Below are positions 1-5,765 of a stretch of 6,130 nt of DNA, piece after piece (the stretch's first letter is position 1; each line of letters opens with the position of its first letter). Below the pieces are notes generated by a model, which searched no databases, was not told the origin of the DNA, and worked only from the letters and a program-made list of their open reading frames with translations. Location: positions 1 through 6,130 of the forward strand of contig JAUWOI010000280.1 in NCBI GenBank assembly GCA_030612185.1. The letters run 5' to 3'. This DNA comes from Anaerolineae bacterium (GTDB lineage Bacteria; Chloroflexota; Anaerolineae; B4-G1). The translations under genes were made by a program, and so were the position numbers.

Positions 1-35
1 GTATAGAGTCTGGTGGTCAGGAGGGATATGGACAT
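1..35 (-). CDS. MalT/LuxR-type ATP-dependent transcriptional regulator, first 11 codons only
   Basis: On the minus strand an ATG at 35-33 opens a frame reading MSISLLTTRLY before the window ends. Large MalT-like (LuxR-family, STAND ATPase) regulators commonly begin with a variant of LLTTKLYIPP, followed by a P-loop ATPase, a repeat domain and a C-terminal LuxR helix-turn-helix; none of these lies in the window. A GGGGAG ribosome binding site at 49-44 sits 8 bases before the ATG, inside the end of the fic gene. The fic stop (42-40) is only 4 bases upstream, so the two genes are probably co-transcribed and translationally coupled. The call rests on a very short peptide, but the start, the ribosome binding site and a paralogous remnant at 1291-1428 all support it. 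Confidence 0.62.
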   Translation of the reverse strand, partial: MSISLLTTRLY

Positions 36-39
36 CGCA

Positions 40-1209
40 TCATCTCCCCGACTCCAGCGGCGCCTCGATGGCCTCCAGTATTCTGTCGGCCTGGTAGACC
101 CGGTTACGGGCCTGCCCGGTGATCTCGCGAAGGATACCTGCATCCTCCAGGCGATTGATGTAACCTTGCGCCGTCGGCGTGCTGACACCCAGAGTGCCCT
201 CGACCTGGCGCGCGGTTAGCAACGGCCGGGCGAAGAGCAAGTCAACCACTTGTAGCAGACGGGCGGCAGCGCGGGCAGCCTGGAATTGTTCTCGGTAGTC
301 TTCTCGCAGGTTCTGTATCCGCTGCGCGCGCGCTACGGCATCCCGCGCCTGGGAGAATATGCCATTGAGGAAAAAAGTCAACCAGGTTTTCCACGAGCCT
401 TGCTGGCTTACGGACAGTAGCAGGTCGTAGTAGGTCTGCTGATGCACGGCAAAGTAGGCACTCAAGTAGAGCAGTGGTTCAGAGAGCAGGTTCCAGGCAC
501 ACAGGAGTAACGTGACCAGCAAACGGCCCACGCGCCCATTACCGTCCAGGAAAGGGTGAATGGCCTCGAACTGATAGTGAATCAACCCCAGGCGTACCAA
601 CGGTGGCAGCGACGCGGGCGCGTGTAGGAAGCGTTCGAACTTGTCCAGTGCTTCCAGCATCTCCGGGACTGGCGGAGGTACGTAGGTTGCATCGTTCAAC
701 GTACAACCTGGTGGTCCAATCCAATTCTGGCTGCGACGGAACTCACTGGGGGTTTGGTGCTCTCCCCGCACGCCAGTCATCAGGTGTTCGTGGATTTCAC
801 GGATGAGCCGCAGGCTCAATGGGAACGTTCGCAGCCGTTCCAAGCCATATTCCAGCGCCTGCACGTAGTTGTACACCTCGCGGACGTCGGGCGCTTGCTC
901 AAAGAGAGGTAGTTGGGCCGCCTCGTAAGCGTAGAGGTCAGAAAGTGATGCCTGGGTACCCTCAATACGCGAGGAAAGGACAGCCTCACGACGCACGAAT
1001 GGAATCATAAGTAAGTGCGGATTAGGAATGGAACGGCCCAGGCCGGATAACTCCCCCAGGGCACGATCGGCGTCTGATAGCGTTGCTACCAGACCGGGGG
1101 TCCAGGCCAGTTTCGGCGGGAGTGGATCAGGTACGAACGCCCAATACTCTCCCTCGATGGAGCGCACGAGACGTCCGACCGGGCTGTCACGGAATGTTTC
1201 AGGTTTCAT
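40..1209 (-). CDS. Fic-domain protein (class II) with C-terminal winged helix; probable AMPylase and regulator
   Basis: A 389-residue protein of the common bacterial Fic/winged-helix architecture. Fic enzymes usually transfer AMP from ATP to Ser, Thr or Tyr of a target protein, in the cytoplasm. An N-terminal helical domain carries the inhibitory helix SSRIEG (residues 79-84), which fits the (S/T)xxxE(G/N) signature; Glu83 should hold the enzyme inactive until relieved. The complete active-site motif HPFLDGNGRVGR lies at 218-229, with catalytic His218. Residues about 320-378 look like a winged helix (LTARQVEGTLGVSTPTAQGY and onward), which suggests DNA binding or autoregulation. No key residue is missing. 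The ATG at 1209 (MKPETF) is preferred because it fits family starts; a GTG at 1230 would add 7 residues, and neither has a good ribosome binding site. The target is unknown. It is followed closely by a MalT-like regulator. Confidence 0.93.
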   Translation of the reverse strand: MKPETFRDSPVGRLVRSIEGEYWAFVPDPLPPKLAWTPGLVATLSDADRALGELSGLGRSIPNPHLLMIPFVRREAVLSSRIEGTQASLSDLYAYEAAQLPLFEQAPDVREVYNYVQALEYGLERLRTFPLSLRLIREIHEHLMTGVRGEHQTPSEFRRSQNWIGPPGCTLNDATYVPPPVPEMLEALDKFERFLHAPASLPPLVRLGLIHYQFEAIHPFLDGNGRVGRLLVTLLLCAWNLLSEPLLYLSAYFAVHQQTYYDLLLSVSQQGSWKTWLTFFLNGIFSQARDAVARAQRIQNLREDYREQFQAARAAARLLQVVDLLFARPLLTARQVEGTLGVSTPTAQGYINRLEDAGILREITGQARNRVYQADRILEAIEAPLESGR

Positions 1210-1212
1210 TGT

Positions 1213-1226
1213 GGCAACTTTTTGCC
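1213..1226 (-). promoter_or_regulatory. Small hairpin just upstream of the fic start codon
   Basis: The minus strand reads GGCAA-AAAG-TTGCC, a perfect 5-bp stem with a 4-base loop, ending 3 bases before the ATG at 1209-1207. It covers the position where a ribosome binding site should be, and no clear one is visible. It could damp translation initiation of fic. The stem is short, so this is suggestive only. Confidence 0.3.
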
Positions 1227-1237
1227 TCACAGGGAGA

Positions 1238-1278
1238 TATTAAAGATAACTTGAGTATAGTATACACCTATTAAAGAT
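1238..1278 (-). promoter_or_regulatory. Operator-like repeats at the fic promoter
   Basis: Two exact 10-bp direct repeats, TATTAAAGAT on the plus strand, lie at 1238-1247 and 1269-1278. Their starts are 31 bp apart, close to three turns of B-DNA. Between them, at 1255-1265, is GTATA-G-TATAC, perfectly palindromic around one central base, overlapping the -10 box. The upstream repeat falls in the promoter spacer and the downstream one in the early transcript. This arrangement fits a repressor site, and the winged helix of the Fic protein or the neighbouring regulator is an obvious candidate. The repeats are seen directly; the role is inferred, and AT-rich sequence raises the chance of coincidence. 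Confidence 0.42.
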
Positions 1279-1287
1279 TTCTGGCAA
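1259..1287 (-). promoter_or_regulatory. Sigma-70-type promoter of fic
   Basis: On the minus strand a -35 box TTGCCA (1287-1282, 5 of 6 to consensus) is separated by exactly 17 bp from a -10 box TATACT (1264-1259, 5 of 6). Transcription would start near 1252, giving a leader of about 43 bases to the ATG at 1209. The promoter lies downstream of the regulator remnant, so fic can be transcribed independently of the toxin-antitoxin genes. Confidence 0.65.
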
Positions 1288-1290
1288 AAC

Positions 1291-1428
1291 CTTTATCAGG
1301 GAAGCGACGAGGCAGCCCGGGGAGCACGCTGAGGCCTTGCTGCCCGCGTCCAACCGTTCGATCAGGCGCGGGCGCGAGACTAACTCAGGCCAGACGGAGG
1401 GGATGTAGAGTTTGGTGGTCAGGGCTTC
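1291..1428 (-). pseudogene. Decayed N-terminus of a MalT/LuxR-type ATP-dependent regulator
   Basis: One minus-strand frame reads EAL then TTKLYIP, SVW and PELVSRPRLIERLDAG (about 1428-1342). This is a close match to the conserved N-terminus of MalT-like regulators, remembered as LLTTKLYIPPxRPxLVxRPRLIERLxxG. Intact members then have a Walker A segment of the type LISAPAGFGKTT; here the frame continues as SKASACSPGCLVASLIK, which keeps only a faint echo and lacks GKT. The frame ends at a stop (1242-1240). There is also an in-frame stop upstream (1440-1438) with no ATG, GTG or TTG in between, so it has no usual start. It is a fragment of about 46 codons from a protein normally of 800 or more residues. 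The matching gene start at 1-35 looks intact. Confidence 0.75.
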
Positions 1429-1841
1429 AGCAGTTGCTCAATCTCCCGGATCAAGAAGGGCAGATTGGGTTCAGTAAACGAAAGTTCCGGCGCGGGAATA
1501 CGATGATGCTTGATGTCGGGCGGGATGTGCTTATGATGAGGGTAAGTGGCTGCCAGCGCGGAATCGTCCAGGTGAGGCTGAGGATCATACCAATACAGCT
1601 TCTCGCCACCCCGCCAGACCTCGTAGCCGTAGTTCTTAATGACACCAGGCGTGCTCGCAAAAGACAGTTTCTCCCGAACGACGATCCGGTATTCACCGGT
1701 GAGTTCGATCTCGCCTGTCAGACGGGCCACATCAGCACCTCGGCGAATCACCGTCAGTGTTGAGCTCCGAAGGGAGGAAAACTGCTGTGGCAAGGTATAG
1801 ATAAACCGCTCGTAATCAGCCAGGGATCGCAATGGGTTCAT
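1419..1841 (-). CDS. TumE-family (DUF6516) toxin-like protein
   Basis: A 140-residue cytoplasmic protein resembling the TumE family of toxin-antitoxin components. I base this on the conserved block YDPQPH (85-90), PHHKHIPPD (101-109), KHHRIPAP (111-118) and the C-terminal stretch SFTEPNLPFLIREIEQ (121-136). The N-terminal half (about 28-82) alternates charged and hydrophobic segments consistent with a small beta-rich fold. The His-rich centre may form the active site, but the mode of action is not readable here. The ATG at 1841 is chosen because GGAAAG (1856-1851) lies 9 bases upstream; a TTG at 1859 is possible. It overlaps the end of the upstream antitoxin-like gene by 26 bp, so translation is probably coupled. 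Its stop codon falls within the regulator remnant. Confidence 0.8.
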   Translation of the reverse strand: MNPLRSLADYERFIYTLPQQFSSLRSSTLTVIRRGADVARLTGEIELTGEYRIVVREKLSFASTPGVIKNYGYEVWRGGEKLYWYDPQPHLDDSALAATYPHHKHIPPDIKHHRIPAPELSFTEPNLPFLIREIEQLLKP

Positions 1842-2118
1842 GGCGGGCTGTCTTTCCAATTAGATGAGACAAACTGGACGCTGATGATTGTGCCAGCAAC
1901 GAGCATACGGCATCACGGTATTGCGCTTGCCTGTCGAGCAGAATTTCGTAGGTGCCGGCCCATTCGCTCCAATCCAGCACCCAGGCGTCATCTTCTGGCT
2001 CTTCGCCTCGCTGATAGGATTCGTAGAATGTCTCCGACAACACGCCGTATTTGCGTTCAAAGACGAGTAAATCTTCTTCGAGAGCATGAATATCTTGGAG
2101 GATTTCATCAAGCGTCAT
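1816..2118 (-). CDS. TumE-partner antitoxin-like small protein
   Basis: A 100-residue acidic, helical protein encoded directly before the TumE-like gene and overlapping it by 26 bp. Residues 16-70 carry the pattern DLLVFERKYG, SETFYESYQRG and WAGTYEILLDRQAQYRDA, which resembles short proteins found beside TumE-family genes and probably forms two helices that bind the toxin. No helix-turn-helix, ribbon-helix-helix or AbrB-like DNA-binding domain is visible, so autoregulation is not obvious. The tail (about 75-100, ending ARHEPIAIPG) is read over the toxin gene start and looks unconserved. The ATG at 2118 is supported by the purine-rich AAAGGAAGAG ending 4 bases upstream and by promoter placement; a longer start at 2151 would lie at the transcription start and is unlikely. 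The antitoxin role is inferred from gene order. Confidence 0.72.
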   Translation of the reverse strand: MTLDEILQDIHALEEDLLVFERKYGVLSETFYESYQRGEEPEDDAWVLDWSEWAGTYEILLDRQAQYRDAVCSLLAQSSASSLSHLIGKTARHEPIAIPG

Positions 2119-2160
2119 GAGTCTCTTCCTTTCTGGAGCAAGGCCGCTCAATCTGACAGG

Positions 2161-2189
2161 AGTATATCACGGAGATGGAGAGGCGTCAA
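2161..2189 (-). promoter_or_regulatory. Sigma-70-type promoter of the toxin-antitoxin pair
   Basis: On the minus strand TTGACG (2189-2184, 5 of 6 to consensus) and TATACT (2166-2161, 5 of 6) are separated by exactly 17 bp. Transcription would start near 2154, leaving a leader of about 36 bases with a good ribosome binding site before the ATG at 2118. I see no clear inverted repeat that would mark an antitoxin operator. Confidence 0.68.
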
Positions 2190-2484
2190 TAGCAATCGGG
2201 GTGGTGTTATGCCAGCGCGCCCCCCATCCCATCACAGGCGCACGGTCCCACGAAAGGGCAGGCCCCGTAAGAGCAGCAGGTCTGATCCTGACGAGGCCAT
2301 GCAAGGGACTCGCTTGCACCTTGCCAGCAAATGTGATAAGATGCGCTCAATTGACAATGGTCGCTCAGGGACAAACGCAGGGAGCATAATCGTGGGTTCT
2401 CATCAGGTGAGGCTGACGATGAGGCCGGATCGGAATAGTGCACTTCGCCCACGGGACGGGCGCACCCTTGCTCGTTGAGCGGCA
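2190..2484. other. Intergenic region between divergent units, no gene seen
   Basis: This stretch separates the toxin-antitoxin promoter from the deacetylase gene. Open frames here have no recognisable protein pattern and no ribosome binding sites. A perfect TTGACA occurs at 2351-2356 on the plus strand, but the nearest -10-like hexamer, CATAAT at 2385-2390, is 28 bp away. A GATAAG preceded by TG (2332-2340) could act as a weak extended -10. The promoter for the plus-strand operon must lie here or close by, but it cannot be assigned. A 6-bp inverted repeat TGCAAG/CTTGCA (2300-2318, 7-base loop) is the only small structure noticed. Confidence 0.5.
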
Positions 2485-3213
2485 ATGTCATCACGAAAGA
2501 GACTCAAAATCGACTGGGCCGTGTTTGCACTGATGCTTATCACGAGTGTGTTAGCAGTGTTGCAGCCTGATTGGATCGTCGCGGCACTCGCGAAGCGATC
2601 CCCCGAAGTGGTGTATTTCGTTGAGACCGAAGAACCGGTTGTGGCCCTCACGATTGACGACGGCCCAGATCCTATCACGACTCCCAAGATCCTGGATGTG
2701 CTTATGCAGCACGACGCGCGCGCCACTTTCTTCTTGATCACGAATCACATACCTGGAAACGAAGAGGTTGTCCTCCGCATTGTGGAAGAGAATCACGAAT
2801 TGGCGAACCATCTCACGACCGATGAGCCCAGTATCAGGTTCTCCCCCTCCGACTTTGAGCACCAGTTGCTGGAGTCACACAACGCGCTTTCAAAGTTCTC
2901 GGACGCTCACTGGTTCCGCCCGGGGTCAGGTTGGTACAACACTGCCATGCTCTCCATCCTGCATAAGCATGGCTATCAATGCGCCCTTGGCTCCGTCCAT
3001 CCCTTCGACCCACAGATTACATCTCCGTGGTTTGCCGCACGTTATGTCCTGCGGAATGTTCGGCCCGGCTCGATCATCATTCTACACGACTATGGAGCGC
3101 GTGGTGAACGCACGACATCGGCCCTCGCCACCATACTGCCAGATCTCAACCGCCGTGGCTTCCGTGTAGTCACTTTGTCGGAGTTGATAGACCTACATTC
3201 TATAGACGAGTGA
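2485..3213 (+). CDS. Polysaccharide deacetylase (NodB/CE4 fold), membrane-anchored, variant metal motif
   Basis: A 242-residue protein of the NodB-homology family, metal-dependent enzymes that remove N-acetyl groups from sugar polymers such as chitin or peptidoglycan. Residues about 10-27 (WAVFALMLITSVLAVLQP) form one hydrophobic segment after a basic start, so it is probably anchored with the catalytic domain outside the membrane. Motif 1 is TIDDGPD (56-62), with Asp58 the likely base and Asp59 a metal ligand. Motif 2 is NHLTTDEPS (108-116): His109 is present, but the second ligand, usually His, is Asp113. Motif 3 is RPGSGWYN (145-152) and motif 5 is ILHD with His201. It resembles a subfamily with DEPS and ALGS signatures rather than classical peptidoglycan deacetylases. 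The ATG is the first start after an in-frame TGA at 2476; its ribosome binding site is weak (GAG, 5 bases upstream). It is followed 15 bases later by the fusion gene. Confidence 0.9.
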   Translation: MSSRKRLKIDWAVFALMLITSVLAVLQPDWIVAALAKRSPEVVYFVETEEPVVALTIDDGPDPITTPKILDVLMQHDARATFFLITNHIPGNEEVVLRIVEENHELANHLTTDEPSIRFSPSDFEHQLLESHNALSKFSDAHWFRPGSGWYNTAMLSILHKHGYQCALGSVHPFDPQITSPWFAARYVLRNVRPGSIIILHDYGARGERTTSALATILPDLNRRGFRVVTLSELIDLHSIDE

Positions 3214-3228
3214 GAAGGAGAAAACCCT

Positions 3229-5739
3229 ATGAAGAGAAAACTGCGAGGACTCAAGCGCCAGGCCATCCAACTGGATTACAGCCTCTACCGGGTTGACGTA
3301 CCCATACGTGGTCTCTCCGATGTGGAGTTGAGCGTAGTAGACATCTGGCCGGAAGGGGCCGAAAAGACGATCATGTTCGTGCATGGCTACGCCGGCTGCG
3401 CCGAAACGTGGGAGTACCAGATCAATCACTTCGCGCGCGAGTATCGTATCGTCGCGCCCGACCTGCGGGGCCACGGCCAGAGCGACGCCCCCTTTACCGA
3501 GTACACTATGCCAGAACTGATCGGCGATATTAACACCATAGCGGAGGAACTTGGCCTGCCGGAGAAATTCATCCTGGCCGGCCATTCCTTCGGCGGCTCA
3601 ATCTGTGTAGAATACGCCACCGCCCACCCAGAGCGGCTTGAGAAATTGATCCTGATCGCGACCGCCGGCGAATACCCGCTTCCCCGGGCAGCGTCCTGGC
3701 TCTCTCGCGTCCCGGCAGCGGCCTTCCGGCCCTGGTGGAAATACCGCCCGCGTTGGAACGCCGAGATCCACGTCATGAAACGCATGATGCTCAACAACAT
3801 GCGCCAGTGGCAGGGCTGGTCGCTACTACGGAATATCCGCACGCCCACGCTCATCATCACAGGCGAACGGGATAGATACTTCCCGCGCCACGTCTTTGAA
3901 GAGGTGGGCAAGATGGTGCCAGGGGCCGAGGTCATTGACGTCGGCGCGTCCAAACACAAAGTCCAGCTTGAGCGCCATCAGGCAGTCAACCGCGCCATCG
4001 AGCGTTTCATCAGCGCAGGGGAGGAGGGGCGACGCTTATCCTGGCGTGAGCAGACCATCCAACCGAAACGGCCGGCTAATCGTCCCTGGCTAAAGAGTTA
4101 TGGCAAACACACGCCGCATACCGTCCCTATTCCACGCCAGCCGCTGCACAGATTCCTGGAAGCGGCGGCAGACAACGTGCCGAAGCGGACGGCGACCGTA
4201 TTCTATGGCTCCAAACTGACCTATCAGCAACTCGAATGGCAGGCCAACCAGTTCGCCCACGCGCTACACGGCCTGGGTATCCGACCGGGGGATCGCGTCA
4301 TGGTGGTGCTGCCCAATCTGCCGCAGATGATTATCGCCTACTATGCGACGCTCAAGATTGGCGGCGTGGTGGTACTCCCTAATCCCGACGCTGATGGGCC
4401 AGCCATCATCAAGCAGATCAGGCAGACCGGCGCTCAGGTGTTGGTCACGCTGAGAGAATTTGGCGGGTTGGCCAGGGCTGTGCAAGCGCACGTCCCGCTC
4501 ATCCTCATCTTTGCTGATGCCCGCGAAGCCGTCTCAGCCCACGTCTACAAGCAACTCATGGCCCGCTGGGAAGCGGCGGGGCTCGGCCAACAAGAAAAGG
4601 CCGACAAAAGTTACGGCGGATACCTGATGCGGCGACTGATGATGGACGCATCCCGGGAACCACCCGACGTCAAAGTCTCTAGCGAGGACTTGGCCGCTGT
4701 CCTCTACACCAGCGGAACCACCGACGAACCCAAAGGGGTCCGCCTGACCCATGCCAACCTGGTCGCCAACGCGCTTCAGACCCGCCACTGGATTCCCGAC
4801 CTGCACTACGGCCAGGAGACCTTTCTCTCGGTCATCCCGCTGACGCACAGTTATGGCATGACCAGCGCGATGAATATCCCGATTGCCCTGGGAGCGACGA
4901 TTGTGCTGCTGCCGGTTTTCGAACTGGAGCAGGTGCTCAGCGATATCAAGCAGTACAGACCGACCATCTTTCCCGGTGTCCCTTCGATATATATGGCCAT
5001 CAATCAAGCGCCCAACGTACGCTCCTACGAACTGTCCTCCATCAAGGCCTGCATCAGCGGCGCGGCTCCCCTGCCCATCGAGGTGCAAGAGGCTTTTGAG
5101 AAACTCACGCGAGGCCGCCTGGTCGAAGGGTATGGATTGACGGAGGCCTCGCCGGTCACCCACGCCAATCCCCTCGAAGGTCTCCGCAAAGTCGGCTCGA
5201 TTGGCATTCCCATCCCCAACACCGACGCCAAGATCGTAGACCTGGTGACCGGGGAGGATCTCCCCGTTGGACAGATTGGCGAACTACTGGTCAAAGGGCC
5301 TCAGGTCATGCAGGGTTATTGGGATCAAGAAAACAAAGATGAAGAAGCCACCGAGTCCGTGTTAAAGGATGGGTGGCTCTATACAGGCGACATGGCCGTG
5401 ATGGACGACGACGGCTATTTCCAGATCATCAGCCGCAAGCGAGATACGATTTTTGCTGGCGCTTACAGCGTGTATCCACGAGATGTGGAGGAGGTGCTCT
5501 ACGAGAATAGCAAAGTCATGGAAGTCGCCGTCGTGGGCGTCGAAAGTGGGGAGAGCGGGAAGAACGTCAAGGCATTTGTCGTGCCTCGCCCCGGCACAGA
5601 CCTCTCCAAAGAAGAGTTACTGGACCTTTGCCGCAAGCGTCTGGAGGAATACGCCGTGCCGTGGGACATCGAGTTCCGTGAGGAACTACCCAAGTCGTTT
5701 GTAGGCAAAGTGTTGCGTCGTTTGCTGGTTGAGGAGTAG
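3229..5739 (+). CDS. Alpha/beta-hydrolase fused to AMP-forming acyl-CoA synthetase
   Basis: An 836-residue two-domain enzyme. Residues about 1-262 are an alpha/beta-hydrolase: oxyanion region FVHGYAG (50-56), nucleophile elbow GHSFGG (118-123, Ser120), acid Asp215 in GERD, and His243 in a segment (SKHKVQLE, 241-248) typical of the catalytic His. After a basic linker (about 263-285), residues 286-836 are an ANL-superfamily adenylating enzyme most like long-chain acyl-CoA synthetases: YTSGTTDEPKG (493-503), YGLTEAS (635-641), WLYTGD (716-721), the hinge SRKRD (735-739), VYP (748-750), and PKSFVGKVLRR (821-831) with likely catalytic Lys827. The phosphate loop has Asp499 where Gly is usual. The fusion could release and then activate an acyl group, but no substrate can be read. 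No signal peptide, so it is cytoplasmic. AGAAGGAG at 3213-3220 is a strong ribosome binding site, 8 bases before the ATG, and the gene shares an operon with the deacetylase. Confidence 0.93.
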   Translation: MKRKLRGLKRQAIQLDYSLYRVDVPIRGLSDVELSVVDIWPEGAEKTIMFVHGYAGCAETWEYQINHFAREYRIVAPDLRGHGQSDAPFTEYTMPELIGDINTIAEELGLPEKFILAGHSFGGSICVEYATAHPERLEKLILIATAGEYPLPRAASWLSRVPAAAFRPWWKYRPRWNAEIHVMKRMMLNNMRQWQGWSLLRNIRTPTLIITGERDRYFPRHVFEEVGKMVPGAEVIDVGASKHKVQLERHQAVNRAIERFISAGEEGRRLSWREQTIQPKRPANRPWLKSYGKHTPHTVPIPRQPLHRFLEAAADNVPKRTATVFYGSKLTYQQLEWQANQFAHALHGLGIRPGDRVMVVLPNLPQMIIAYYATLKIGGVVVLPNPDADGPAIIKQIRQTGAQVLVTLREFGGLARAVQAHVPLILIFADAREAVSAHVYKQLMARWEAAGLGQQEKADKSYGGYLMRRLMMDASREPPDVKVSSEDLAAVLYTSGTTDEPKGVRLTHANLVANALQTRHWIPDLHYGQETFLSVIPLTHSYGMTSAMNIPIALGATIVLLPVFELEQVLSDIKQYRPTIFPGVPSIYMAINQAPNVRSYELSSIKACISGAAPLPIEVQEAFEKLTRGRLVEGYGLTEASPVTHANPLEGLRKVGSIGIPIPNTDAKIVDLVTGEDLPVGQIGELLVKGPQVMQGYWDQENKDEEATESVLKDGWLYTGDMAVMDDDGYFQIISRKRDTIFAGAYSVYPRDVEEVLYENSKVMEVAVVGVESGESGKNVKAFVVPRPGTDLSKEELLDLCRKRLEEYAVPWDIEFREELPKSFVGKVLRRLLVEE

Positions 5740-5765
5740 GGACAAGCTGTCTGCCAATCTGTGCC

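Noticed and set aside
1210..1230. GTG at 1230 as the fic start
   Set aside because: It adds MRQKVAT ahead of MKPETF, a sequence not expected in the family, and has no ribosome binding site; kept only as an alternative.
1311..1344. Inverted repeat GGCAGC/GCTGCC as a terminator after the toxin gene
   Set aside because: The loop is 22 bases, the stem only 6 bp, and no T-run follows on either strand.
4..1423. 18-bp near-identical direct repeats (4-21 and 1406-1423) as target-site duplications or att sites of a mobile element
   Set aside because: Both copies encode the same TT(K/R)LY segment of MalT-like regulators, so coding homology explains them; no transposase or integrase is between them.
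2300..2318. TGCAAG/CTTGCA inverted repeat as an operator
   Set aside because: A 6-bp match with a 7-base loop is expected by chance in a region this size, and no promoter element is placed around it.
2351..2390. TTGACA plus CATAAT as the promoter of the deacetylase operon
   Set aside because: The boxes are 28 bp apart, far from the usual 16-18; no better -10 box lies at the right distance.
2086..2478. Open frame of 130 codons on the plus strand in the intergenic region
   Set aside because: It overlaps the antitoxin gene start and its promoter, has no ribosome binding site, and its Arg/Ser-rich composition shows no protein pattern.
4534..5163. Open frame of 209 codons on the minus strand inside the fusion gene
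   Set aside because: It is antisense to strongly conserved acyl-CoA synthetase motifs and is explained as a shadow of that frame.
3229..5739. An OleBC-type olefin biosynthesis fusion (hydrolase plus AMP-ligase-like lactone synthetase)
   Set aside because: The domain order is similar, but the hydrolase elbow is GHSFGG with Ser rather than the Asp nucleophile expected for OleB, and no OleA or OleD gene is adjacent.
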